From assembly GCF_000203935.1 (NCBI RefSeq), contig NC_008577.1, forward strand, positions 62,001-126,000: a stretch of DNA of 64,000 nucleotides, read 5' to 3'. The notes under the pieces are model-generated. The model searched no databases and was not told where the DNA came from. It was given only the letters and a program-made list of their open reading frames with translations. The translations under genes and the position numbers were made by a program. Position 1 is the first letter of the stretch; each line of letters starts with the position of its first letter. The stretch comes from Shewanella sp. ANA-3 (lineage in GTDB: Bacteria > Pseudomonadota > Gammaproteobacteria > Enterobacterales > Shewanellaceae). Shown here in pieces: positions 1-8,619 of the stretch.

Positions 1-35
1 TATCGAATTTTTCGCCATTTATACGGGCTGTAACC

Positions 36-470
36 ATGCAAGAATATATCGAATTTTTTAAGGCTCACACTATGCTAAGTCTGGCTTGGGTGGGTTTGTT
101 TGTAATGCTTGTGGTCAGTGTGATCAAATCGAGCTTCTCTAAAATCAAAAATGTCACTCATCAAGAACTCACCACTATGGTGAACAGACAAGACGCTAAA
201 GTCGTGGATGTGCGTTCAAATGACGAGTTCCGTAAGGGCCATATTGTTGATGCAGTTAACGTTACGCTCGCGGATATCAAAAATAATCAGGTTTCAGCCC
301 TTGAAAAGTTCAAAGGCAGTCCCATTATACTGGTATGCAATGCTGGCATGACCTCGTCTCAAGCGGCTCAGCTTTTAAGTAAACAAGGTTTTGAAAACCT
401 GTATAACTTGAAAGGTGGTATGGGTGAATGGCAGGCAGCAAATATGCCTGTTTCAAAAAGCAAAAGATAA
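36..470 (+). CDS. Membrane-anchored rhodanese-like sulfurtransferase (YibN type)
   Basis: The 144-residue protein has one N-terminal membrane segment (about residues 13-30) followed by a rhodanese domain (about 45-138). The predicted active-site cysteine is Cys101 in the loop CNAGMTS, and the domain ends with the typical GGMGEW motif (127-132). Rhodaneses move sulfane sulfur through a cysteine persulfide; the physiological acceptor here is unknown. It sits just upstream of secB and gpsA, the same order as yibN-grxC-secB-gpsA in enterics but without grxC. The family is clear and the precise role is not. Confidence 0.88.
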   Translation: MQEYIEFFKAHTMLSLAWVGLFVMLVVSVIKSSFSKIKNVTHQELTTMVNRQDAKVVDVRSNDEFRKGHIVDAVNVTLADIKNNQVSALEKFKGSPIILVCNAGMTSSQAAQLLSKQGFENLYNLKGGMGEWQAANMPVSKSKR

Positions 471-730
471 GTTGTCGGCGGCAGTTATGCGCTGTGCTGC
501 ATAGTTAATTGATTGTGCAGCAGTTGCGTCATCATTGTTTGGCATACTAATCCTGTGGTCACTAAGGGCTTAAATTAAGTATTTAGATTGACTTCAAAAG
601 TACCCCGTTAAGGGAACGTTGGGACGGTACTGAGATCTCATTCAGGCATCAAAGCATAAGCCCAGCTAAATAGACAAAAAAGCCAACCAGATAAGTGTTG
701 GCATAACATTGATAGGATAGGTAGGAAATT

Positions 731-1216
731 ATGGCTGAAGTAGCAAACAACGAACAACAAGCCCCACAATTCAACATCCAACGTGTTTACACTAAAGATG
801 TTTCTTTCGAAACACCTAACAGCCCAGCTGTATTCCAAAAAGAATGGAATCCAGAAGTTAAGTTAGATTTAGACACTCGCAGCGCTAAATTAGCCGACGA
901 CGTATACGAAGTGGTTCTGTCTTTGACTGTGACTGCACAAAACGCTGGCGAAACTGCATTCCTGTGTGAAGTACAACAAGCGGGTATCTTCTCAATCGCA
1001 GGTCTGACTGAGCCACAACTGGCTCACTCATTAGGTGCATACTGCCCTAACATCCTATTCCCATACGCGCGTGAAGCTGTAGGTAGCTTAGTGGGTCGTG
1101 GTACTTTCCCACAACTGAACTTAGCACCAGTAAACTTCGACGCTCTGTTCGCACAATACGTGCAACAACGTCAAGCCGCAGCAGCTGCACCAGCAGCCGA
1201 AGAAGCTAACGCTTAA
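731..1216 (+). CDS. secB: Protein-export chaperone SecB
   Basis: This 161-residue protein is close to the usual SecB length (155 in E. coli) and carries the conserved core, including [17 protein letters not shown] near the N terminus and the [12 protein letters not shown] segment. SecB is a cytosolic homotetramer that keeps preproteins unfolded and hands them to SecA. The C terminus is rich in Ala and Glu, as expected for the flexible SecA-contacting tail. A purine-rich stretch (GATAGGTAGGAAATT) precedes the ATG. gpsA follows after 4 bp, so the two genes are probably cotranscribed. Confidence 0.97.
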
Positions 1217-1220
1217 TTAC

Positions 1221-2237
1221 ATGAAAAACTCTGCCGATATCACTGTGTTAGGGGCGGGCTCTTATGGCACCGCCCTTGCCATCTCTCTAGCCAGCAATGG
1301 TCATAAGACCTTGTTGTGGGGGCACGATCCTGCCCATATGCAAACGCTCGCTCAGGACAAATGCAACCAAGCTTTCTTGCCTGGTATTGCCTTCCCCGAG
1401 TGTTTACATATCGAAGCCGACTTAGCCAAAGCCTTAGCGGCCAGCAATAATGTGCTGGTTGTGGTACCTAGCCATGTATTTGGCTCGGTACTGGCCCAAG
1501 CGAAACCTTTGTTACGCCAAGATGCTCGCATCGTATGGGCGACCAAAGGACTCGAGCCTGAAACCGGACGTTTGCTGCAAGATGTGGCCCGTGATGTGTT
1601 AGGCGAGCAATATCCGCTGGCGGTATTGTCAGGACCGACGTTCGCGAAGGAATTAGCTATGGGGTTACCTACGGCGATTTCGGTTGCGGGTACTTGTCCC
1701 AAATTTACCGCTGAGCTAGTGGAATTGCTGCACAGCCCTAAACGTTTACGCGTTTATGCTAACGACGACTTTATCGGCCTGCAATTAGGCGGCGCGGTGA
1801 AGAACGTTATCGCCATTGGTGCGGGCATGTCAGACGGTATTGGCTTTGGTGCTAATGCCAGAACGGCGTTAATTACCCGTGGTTTAGTCGAGTTAACCCG
1901 CTTAGGCGAAGCCTTAGGTGCAAGTACCGCTACCTTTATGGGCATGGCTGGATTAGGCGACCTAGTGTTAACTTGTACCGACAACCAATCCCGTAACCGC
2001 CGCTTTGGTTTAGCCTTAGGTAAAGGTTGCGATGTGGATACCGCCCAGGCCGAAATCGGCCAAGTGGTTGAAGGTTATCGCAATACTAAAGAAGTGTTTA
2101 CTCTAGCGAAGCGCATGGGCGTCGAAATGCCGATCACCGAGCAAATCTACCAAGTGTTATACCAAGGCAAAGCGCCCTTGGATGCCGCCAAAGAACTGCT
2201 CAGCAGAGAAAAGAAATCAGAAACGCCAGCGCAATAA
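1221..2237 (+). CDS. gpsA: Glycerol-3-phosphate dehydrogenase [NAD(P)+]
   Basis: The enzyme reduces dihydroxyacetone phosphate to sn-glycerol 3-phosphate, the backbone for phospholipids. The 338 residues match the family length. The N-terminal Rossmann motif GAGSYGTA (11-18) binds NAD(P)H, and the [11 protein letters not shown] stretch contains the expected catalytic lysine (Lys194). It begins 4 bp after secB, the standard proteobacterial pairing. A rho-independent terminator follows about 30 bp downstream. Confidence 0.97.
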
Positions 2238-2267
2238 AGCGCGAGTCGTGATGATGCTGAATAAAAT

Positions 2268-2296
2268 AAAGGGTGCTAAAATAGCGCCCTTTTTTA
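2268..2296 (+). terminator. Rho-independent terminator after secB-gpsA
   Basis: A hairpin with arms GGGTGCTA and TAGCGCCC (one G-T pair) and a 3-nt loop is followed by a run of T. It lies about 30 bp after the gpsA stop codon and would end the secB-gpsA transcript. Confidence 0.8.
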
Positions 2297-2475
2297 TGTC
2301 CGATCGCTATCGCCTTAATGTACAGGCAGCAGTCTGCATTGGCTGTATCCATCAAGGCTGGATGCTGAACGCGGAATATCTACCCCAATATTGAAGACCA
2401 ATACTGTCACTCAGTCTTTGAACTATTTGGGATGATGGGCAATAGCCAAATTAATTTATCGACTGGAGTATAAGT

Positions 2476-3660
2476 GTGAAACATCATGATGTAATTATTA
2501 TCGGAGCCGGCGCCGCAGGATTAATGTGTGCTGCAACAGCGGGTTACCGAGGTCGTGATGTACTGGTACTCGATAATGCCAAGCAGGCTGGGCGTAAAAT
2601 CCTTATCAGCGGTGGCGGCCGTTGTAACTTTACCAACCTGAAAGTCGAACCCGCCAACTTTATCTGTGGCAACCCACACTTTGTCAAATCCGCATTGGCG
2701 CGTTATCCGTCGCAGCAGTTTATTGAACTGGTTGAGCGCCACGGCATTGAATACCACGAGCGTGACCATGGCCAGCTGTTTTGTAATGACTCGGCTAAAG
2801 AGATAGTTACTATGCTGCTGACCGAATGTGAGTGGGCGGGCGTGAGTATTAAACTTCGCACCGATATTCTGGCGGTGAGCAAAACTGAGGCTGGTCGCTT
2901 TGAGCTAAACACCTCAAATGGCGAGTTAAGTTGCGACTCCTTAGTGATCGCCACCGGCGGTTTATCAATGCCAAAACTCGGCGCCACACCCTACGGCTAT
3001 CAATTGGCCGAGCAGTTTGGGCTTAAGGTGTTGCCAACTCACGCGGGTCTGGTGCCTTTTACTTGGCACAGCGAAGATAAAATTCGCTTCGAACCGCTGT
3101 CGGGCATTGCCGTACCGAGCCGCATTACCGCCAAAGATGGCACCGCCTTTAGTGAAGCCCTGCTCTTTACCCACAGAGGCTTATCCGGCCCCGCTATTTT
3201 GCAGATTTCCAACTACTGGAAAGCAGGCGAAACCATAGAAATCAATCTATTACCCAATATGGATGCCGCGCAGGCCATAGAGCAACAACTGGCCGCACAT
3301 CCTAAACAGAGTCTGCGTAATACCTTGAGCCAGTGGTTACCTAAGCGGCTGGTGGAAGTGTTATTCGATGAGGCTTTACTCAACAAAGCCTTAAATCAGC
3401 TGGTTCATGCAGAGCGTGCCAAGTTAGTCGACGATCTGCACCGCTGGACTGTGTTAATGAATGGCACCGAAGGCTATCGCACCGCCGAAGTGACCCTCGG
3501 CGGCGTAGATACCCATGAACTCTCCTCCAAAACCATGGAAGCCATAAAAGTCCCTGGCCTGTTTTTTATCGGCGAAGTGATGGATGTCAGCGGTTGGTTG
3601 GGAGGGTTTAACTTCCAATGGGCTTGGGCATCTGGCGTGGCGGCTGGACAAGCGGTTTAG
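2476..3660 (+). CDS. HI0933/YhiN-family flavoprotein oxidoreductase
   Basis: This 394-residue protein starts with an FAD-binding dinucleotide motif, GAGAAG (10-15), followed by the family signature GGGRCNFTN (from residue 46). A C-terminal GEVMDVSGWLGGFNFQWAW stretch closes the FAD site. Members of this YhiN/BaiN-like family are soluble FAD proteins with poorly known substrates. Translation appears to start at a GTG, supported by a GGAG at 2465-2468. It stands alone, with its own terminator-like gap upstream. Confidence 0.88.
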   Translation: MKHHDVIIIGAGAAGLMCAATAGYRGRDVLVLDNAKQAGRKILISGGGRCNFTNLKVEPANFICGNPHFVKSALARYPSQQFIELVERHGIEYHERDHGQLFCNDSAKEIVTMLLTECEWAGVSIKLRTDILAVSKTEAGRFELNTSNGELSCDSLVIATGGLSMPKLGATPYGYQLAEQFGLKVLPTHAGLVPFTWHSEDKIRFEPLSGIAVPSRITAKDGTAFSEALLFTHRGLSGPAILQISNYWKAGETIEINLLPNMDAAQAIEQQLAAHPKQSLRNTLSQWLPKRLVEVLFDEALLNKALNQLVHAERAKLVDDLHRWTVLMNGTEGYRTAEVTLGGVDTHELSSKTMEAIKVPGLFFIGEVMDVSGWLGGFNFQWAWASGVAAGQAV

Positions 3661-3681
3661 TCTGTTTGGGAACAATAAAGT

Positions 3682-4002
3682 TTGAAGAAATATTTAGAAA
3701 AATTAAATGAACTAGAAATCGCTTGTCATAACAATTTTGAGGATGATTCAGATGAACATTGGGTTGATGAAGAATACGTCCGTATAAGAGCTGATGCTCT
3801 CAAGTTGCTAAGTAGCGCAAGCAAAGAGTTAGAAGTGAATGAACTTACTAGTTTTAGATTGAAAATAGTAAAGTTCTTTTGTGCCAATATGGGATGTCAT
3901 TTAGATATTAAAGTGCTTGAATCTGAAGATGCAAATGTACTGTCGCAAAATGAGATCGAATTTATATTGGGAAATTCTCAGTTAGCGCGGTGGAATACGT
4001 AA
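3682..4002 (+). CDS. Hypothetical acidic protein (106 aa)
   Basis: I do not recognise a family. The product is 106 residues, soluble, rich in Glu, Asp, Lys and Leu, and probably helical. It would start at a TTG (TTGAAGAAA), and a candidate Shine-Dalgarno sequence is weak. Base composition is clearly more AT-rich than the flanking core genes, which suggests acquired DNA. It lies 21 bp after the flavoprotein gene on the same strand and upstream of a DUF2971 gene. It could be an immunity or accessory protein, but nothing in the sequence proves a function. Confidence 0.5.
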   Translation: MKKYLEKLNELEIACHNNFEDDSDEHWVDEEYVRIRADALKLLSSASKELEVNELTSFRLKIVKFFCANMGCHLDIKVLESEDANVLSQNEIEFILGNSQLARWNT

Positions 4003-4382
4003 ATTTAAGTTTGTTTTCTGCACATAACAATTCAAGGAAGTTGGCGTTGTATACATTGTCACTATTTCCCCTGTGACACGCCGCCCTTTTATTTTACAAG
4101 AAGTATCCCTATAGGCTCGACGGCGGCATCTGCAATACATGGAAGTGTAAACGCCGCCAACGGACACTGTTGCAACAATGGCAATTTTAACGATCATTGA
4201 ACTGTTCATCTGGCTAAAGGCTTTTGCCCCAAAACGCCTTAGAACAAAAAATAATTCAAATTTTGTTTAAGTACACTCCCCAAATAAATGTTATCCGAAA
4301 AACAAACTGAGAAATCTATTGAATCTAAGGGTTAGTAGGAAGAACATATCAACTAACTAAAACCCAAAAGTACCAATGAGTT
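4003..4382. other. Gene-poor AT-rich gap with a GC-rich hairpin
   Basis: No convincing gene is present. A minus-strand frame of 75 codons (3982-4209) overlaps the preceding gene and lacks a ribosome-binding site. A GC-rich island inside otherwise AT-rich DNA contains GGCGGC (4122-4127) facing GCCGCC (4153-4158), with another CGCCGCC near 4078. It resembles a degenerate copy of a dispersed intergenic hairpin repeat, but only this copy can be judged here. Confidence 0.4.
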
Positions 4383-5246
4383 ATGCCAAATTCTCTTTAT
4401 CATTATACTGACATCAACGCTGTGCGAGGGCTACTAGAGCACAAAAAGCTATGGCTAACTGGTCATGAATTTTTGAATGATGAGCATGAGTTTATCGACG
4501 GCTATCATATGCTCCAACAGGATATCGAACAACACCTCGTAAACATCAACGCAAATAGCACCCAAAGAGCACAAGTTGGCGTTATTCTTCAGTATCTCAA
4601 TGACACATTAGCCCTATCCTGTTCATTTTCTAAATCGCCTGACATGCTATCGCAATGGCGTAGCTACTGCCCACAAGAAGGTGGTTACTGCATAGAATTT
4701 GACGATGACATACTCAGAAGTTCTGTCATTAACCCTGGTATTCAGCCTGTTAGAACCTTCGAAGAATGTATTTATGATCAGAGTGAAAAAGCTCGTCAAT
4801 CTCAATTGCATGCCGAACATTGCATTAACGGATTATTCCAAAATCACTCGCCGAACGCCGACCGAATTTATCAAACGTATCTGAGTTTCCTACATTTTTG
4901 TCTTAGATGTAAAAACGAACACTTCCTCGAAGAACAAGAAGTAAGGCTATGCACATATTCAAACAGCAATAGACATAATACCAATATAGTGCAGGTTGGT
5001 TCAGGTGGAACTACTCTGACGACACCAATTTTTGTTAATGATCCACTCAGTTTTCGTACTAGCAAAAATCTATTGATTCCTTACTTAGAGTTACCTTTTG
5101 ACATAAGAGCAATCAAATCGATCACAATTGGCCCTAACAAGAATATGGACACAGCTCTTCAAGGTTTGGAGCTTTACCTTAGAGAGCAAAGGCTCGCAGG
5201 GCAGATTATTGTTAACAAGTCAAAAATACCTTACCGTAATTGGTGA
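4383..5246 (+). CDS. DUF2971 domain protein
   Basis: The 287-residue product carries the DUF2971 hallmarks: LYHYTD near the N terminus, a WLTGHEFLNDEHEF segment around residues 24-37, and the CSFSKSPDMLSQWRSYCPQEGGYCIEFD block in the middle. DUF2971 proteins are found in accessory regions and their biochemical function is not established. The gene is AT-rich relative to its neighbours and sits in a small patch between conserved genes, consistent with horizontal transfer. A role in phage defence or stress would be speculation. Confidence 0.8.
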   Translation: MPNSLYHYTDINAVRGLLEHKKLWLTGHEFLNDEHEFIDGYHMLQQDIEQHLVNINANSTQRAQVGVILQYLNDTLALSCSFSKSPDMLSQWRSYCPQEGGYCIEFDDDILRSSVINPGIQPVRTFEECIYDQSEKARQSQLHAEHCINGLFQNHSPNADRIYQTYLSFLHFCLRCKNEHFLEEQEVRLCTYSNSNRHNTNIVQVGSGGTTLTTPIFVNDPLSFRTSKNLLIPYLELPFDIRAIKSITIGPNKNMDTALQGLELYLREQRLAGQIIVNKSKIPYRNW

Positions 5247-5823
5247 GGATTAAACTCAATATGCTCCAAAAGCTCTCATCATCGGTAGCTCAAATTAAGT
5301 TGCCGATTTTCATTTTTGGGATACCAAAAGTTATCTGAACGGTAAATTGACTCCTCTGCGGCTAACTCAGAATTGTCCCTAAACGAGTTACTAATCTTCT
5401 TTCAAAACGAACAGGTTACGCCGATGCTAAAGAGGTGATCCATGGTGATTAGCGAGACGACCGTCCGCACCACGGACGGGGCGGTCGAGCATCCACGGAT
5501 GGACTTGAACAACATCCGTGTTTAACGGCCAGTTCGCCTTCCATGGCTCTCGTTCATAAGCTTAGAAACCCAAGGTTTCTATTCACCGCGTCGTCGAGCA
5601 AATGCCATGGCTCGCCTATCAGTCAGCGTTTAAAGAGCTAAGTTCCAAATTTGACCCTCTTCATCAGTCCTACCAAATCCATGCTTTACACTCTTTTTGT
5701 CCGTAAATGAGCGAGTGAATCCATCCGTTCTAGATGGACTCACACAAATCGATTATCGCAATGGCTCTGTGTGACAAACCTCTGATGGTCTGTCAATTTG
5801 ATGTATCACCCACCAACCAATCC
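5247..5823. repeat. Gene-free region with a cluster of hairpins
   Basis: No protein gene is supported. At least four inverted repeats are readable: CCGTCCG/CGGACGG (5461-5479), CACGGATG/CATCCGTG (5494-5520), AGAAACC/GGTTTCT (5564-5580), and an 11-bp arm pair with one mismatch at 5715-5743. The first three sit in a more GC-rich segment (about 5440-5625), in which CCATGG occurs three times. The look is that of a composite dispersed repeat or non-autonomous element, but mobility is not shown. Confidence 0.5.
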
Positions 5824-7185
5824 TTAGCCAATTGCTAATTTGGTTTCTGCATAGCGCAGCTTTTTTACCCTTGGGTTGGCAAGGAAGTAGGCCAACATCA
5901 GTGGGCCGAGGCGCCCCATAAACATCATAAAGATAATAATTCCTTGGCCTGCACTGGATAAATTGCCTGTTAATCCTCGGGATAGCCCAACTGTGCCGAG
6001 GGCGGATACGGCTTCGAAGGCGATATCCATTATCGGGGCTTTTTCTGTGAGCACGAGGGCGAATATTGCCAGCCAAGTGACGCCGATGGAGATCATCGTT
6101 AGGGCGAGCGCCTTGCTAATGGTGTCTTTGGGGATTTCGCGCTTAAACACATATACAGCTTCATCGCGGCGTAAATAGCCGTAGGTGGCGAGGATTAACA
6201 CCATAAAGGTCACCACCTTAATGCCACTGGCGGTGCTGAGGGAGCCGCCGCCGATAAACATCAACACTAAGATCAATAGGGTGGAACCATCCTCGAGTTG
6301 GTCTATGGGCAGGGTGTTAAAGCCTGCGGTGCGCGGGGTTACGGCTTGAAACCAAGAGGCTAACCATTTGCCTAGTTCGCTTAAGGGCGCGAGGGTGTTG
6401 GGGTTGTTGTACTCAATCAGGTAAATGGCTATCACTGCTACGGCATTGATCAGTATGGTGCCGGTAATCATCATGCGGCTGTAGACGGTGAGTTTAGCCC
6501 AACGTTTATTGCGCTTGAGGTCAATCCACACCGAAAACCCAAGGCCGCCCACAATAAATAAACCTGTGATGGTGAGGTTAACGACTGGGTCGGCCACATA
6601 GGGGATTAAACTATCTGGGCTTAGGGCAAAACCCGCGTTATTAAAGGCGCTAATAGTATAAAAGAAGCCATGAAACAGGCTGGTTTGCCAGCCCAGCTCG
6701 CCGCTCCAGTAGACGGATAAAATCAGCATTCCCACAGCTTCAACCAATAGTGAAAACATCAGCACGGCCTTAGCAGTCGAGACTAAGGTGGAGGTATCGG
6801 TTTGATTAAAGGCTTCTTTCGCCACCGTTTGCTGCAAGAAACCTATCTTACCGCCCAGCGCTATTAGCGTGACTATGGCAAAGGTCATCAAGCCTAGGCC
6901 ACCGCATTGAATTAACAGCGCGATAATCACTTGGCCAAAGGGCGTGAACACACTGCCAGTATCGACGACAACAAGCCCTGTGACCGTCACCGCCGAGGTC
7001 ACGGTAAAGAGGCTTTGTAGCCAAGTAATTGGTGACTCGGTGGCGATGGGCAGTTTAAGCAAGCAAGTGCCAATTAAGATCAGCAGAGCAAAACTAACAC
7101 TTAAGATAAAGGGCGGCGCGCCAAAGAGTTTTTTACCGCTTTTAGGTGTGTGCTCTAGGGTGAGCGAAGGATGCCATTGAACCAC
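5824..7185 (-). CDS. ktrB: TrkH/KtrB-type potassium transporter, membrane subunit
   Basis: A 453-residue polytopic membrane protein with the repeated pore-loop pattern of Trk/Ktr/HKT transporters, such as SAVTVTGLVVVDTGSVFTPFG near the N terminus, SAFNNAGFALSPDSL, and AVTPRTAGFNTLPID. It imports K+, probably coupled to Na+. Its length fits KtrB better than the larger E. coli TrkH. The gene begins 1 bp after the upstream RCK-domain gene, so translation is likely coupled. It is the last gene of a kinase-regulator-KtrA-KtrB operon. Confidence 0.9.
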   Translation of the reverse strand: MVQWHPSLTLEHTPKSGKKLFGAPPFILSVSFALLILIGTCLLKLPIATESPITWLQSLFTVTSAVTVTGLVVVDTGSVFTPFGQVIIALLIQCGGLGLMTFAIVTLIALGGKIGFLQQTVAKEAFNQTDTSTLVSTAKAVLMFSLLVEAVGMLILSVYWSGELGWQTSLFHGFFYTISAFNNAGFALSPDSLIPYVADPVVNLTITGLFIVGGLGFSVWIDLKRNKRWAKLTVYSRMMITGTILINAVAVIAIYLIEYNNPNTLAPLSELGKWLASWFQAVTPRTAGFNTLPIDQLEDGSTLLILVLMFIGGGSLSTASGIKVVTFMVLILATYGYLRRDEAVYVFKREIPKDTISKALALTMISIGVTWLAIFALVLTEKAPIMDIAFEAVSALGTVGLSRGLTGNLSSAGQGIIIFMMFMGRLGPLMLAYFLANPRVKKLRYAETKLAIG

Positions 7186-7186
7186 G

Positions 7187-7885
7187 TTACACCAACCTTG
7201 GTGCGAGCTGTTTTAACTCGGCACGGCTACCGCAGAGGAATAGGGCATCCTCTGTGTGCAGGCTAAAGTCGCTATCAATCTTGCTAAATACGTTGTGCTC
7301 ACGCTTAACCATCAGCGCCGCTACCTTGCCCTTAGGATTGCGTGGGACATTGGTTTGCTCATCGGCGCTGTGCTCCTGCAAGCTCCCGAGCAGTTGGCCA
7401 ACAGTGGTGTGATGTAACTGGGCTTTAATATGGATTTCAACAATATAAAGCCCATCGCCGATGGCGAGAAAGTTATTCACCATAGGGTAGTTAAGCGACT
7501 GGGCGACGCGGATCCCCATTTCTTCCTCGGGATGAATAATACGGGCAACGCCGAGTTTCGACACTATGGTATGGTGCGCCTTGGTGCTGGCCTTGACCCA
7601 AATCGTCTGCACGCCGAGGTTTTTCAGTGCCAGCGTGCACAGCAGGCTAGACTGCATATCCTCACCGATAGCGACCAGCACGGCCTCGCAGTTGGTCAGA
7701 TCGAGTTCGCGCAGCGACGCCTCATCGGCGCAGTCGCAAATCACCGCTTCTGTAAGACTTTCTACATATTTTTCAACGATTTTTGGGTCGCTATCGACAC
7801 CGGTAACCGTGTGGCCTAAGTGGATGAGTTCGAGGCTCGCGGCAACGCCGAAGCGGCCTAATCCGATGACAGTAAAATGTGCCAT
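7187..7885 (-). CDS. ktrA: KtrA/TrkA-type NAD-binding regulator of potassium uptake
   Basis: The 232-residue protein has an N-terminal RCK Rossmann domain with GLGRFG at residues 8-13 and the acidic residue of SDPKI that follows. A C-terminal RCK_C (TrkA_C) domain covers roughly the last 80 residues. One RCK unit is the KtrA arrangement, whereas E. coli TrkA has two. It forms the cytosolic ring that gates the adjacent membrane subunit in response to nucleotides. It lies between the KdpE-like regulator gene and ktrB, all on the minus strand. Confidence 0.9.
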   Translation of the reverse strand: MAHFTVIGLGRFGVAASLELIHLGHTVTGVDSDPKIVEKYVESLTEAVICDCADEASLRELDLTNCEAVLVAIGEDMQSSLLCTLALKNLGVQTIWVKASTKAHHTIVSKLGVARIIHPEEEMGIRVAQSLNYPMVNNFLAIGDGLYIVEIHIKAQLHHTTVGQLLGSLQEHSADEQTNVPRNPKGKVAALMVKREHNVFSKIDSDFSLHTEDALFLCGSRAELKQLAPRLV

Positions 7886-7929
7886 TTCATATCCTTTTGT
7901 GGTTGAGCTAAAGAGTGAGGCGAGCTGGC

Positions 7930-8619
7930 CTAGGGCGGGCCGAGGTCGGTGAGTCGATACCCTAAGCCGGGCTCGGTTTTGATCAGCTGTTGTTCGTCGC
8001 TGTCGTTGAGCTTTTTACGCAGCTGGCGGACTAAAATCCGTAGATAGTGGCTATCTTCTTGGTGAGTCTCGCCCCAGATATTGCGCAGCAGATCGCTCTG
8101 TTTCAGTAATTGCCCCGGGTGGGACATGAGTTGGGCGAGCAGGGCAAATTCCTTTTTAGTGAGCGCCACTTCCTGTTGATTCAGCCAGCATTGATGGCTG
8201 CTCTTTTGTAGGGTGAGCGGGCCAAATTGCAGCATATCGATGGTGCTTGAGGTATCCACAAGGTCGCGGACTAATACCTTGATACGCACGATTAATTCCC
8301 TGATGCCAAAGGGCTTACTCAGGTAATCGTTAGCGCCTGCCTCGAGCAGGCGGATTTTTTCTTCCTCCTGATCGCGGGCGGTGAGCACCAGCACTGGGGT
8401 CTTATCCTGCTGGCGTAGCCCATGGAGCAATTCGATACCATCGCCATCGGGCAGGCCGAGGTCGAGCACGATAAGGTGCGGCTGGTGGCTTTGATATTGT
8501 TTAAGCGCCGTGGTTATGCTGGTGGCGCTTAAGTATTCAAAGCCTTCCGCTTCGAGTGAGATCCGCATAAAGGTATGGATTTGCGGCTCATCATCCACCA
8601 CTAAGACCTTATAAGCCAT
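7930..8619 (-). CDS. kdpE: KdpE-like response regulator
   Basis: A 229-residue OmpR-family regulator: receiver domain with acidic pair Asp9-Asp10 and predicted phosphorylation site Asp53 (in LIVLDLGLP), then a winged-helix DNA-binding domain over about residues 130-225 ending in KTEPGLGYRL. KdpE normally activates kdpFABC, but no Kdp ATPase genes are present here. The neighbouring target is instead a Ktr/Trk-type transporter. Its start codon directly adjoins the stop of the kinase gene. Confidence 0.9.
   Translation of the reverse strand: MAYKVLVVDDEPQIHTFMRISLEAEGFEYLSATSITTALKQYQSHQPHLIVLDLGLPDGDGIELLHGLRQQDKTPVLVLTARDQEEEKIRLLEAGANDYLSKPFGIRELIVRIKVLVRDLVDTSSTIDMLQFGPLTLQKSSHQCWLNQQEVALTKKEFALLAQLMSHPGQLLKQSDLLRNIWGETHQEDSHYLRILVRQLRKKLNDSDEQQLIKTEPGLGYRLTDLGPP

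Noticed and set aside
1..35. Tail of an upstream gene at the window edge
   Set aside because: A short frame ends with TAA at 31-33, but 35 bases are too few to judge, and in enterics the neighbour on this side is divergent.
3982..4209. 75-codon minus-strand frame with a hydrophobic start
   Set aside because: Overlaps the preceding gene, has no ribosome-binding site and runs through the GC-rich hairpin.
5440..5750. CRISPR array
   Set aside because: The hairpins differ from each other and there are no regularly spaced direct repeats or cas genes.
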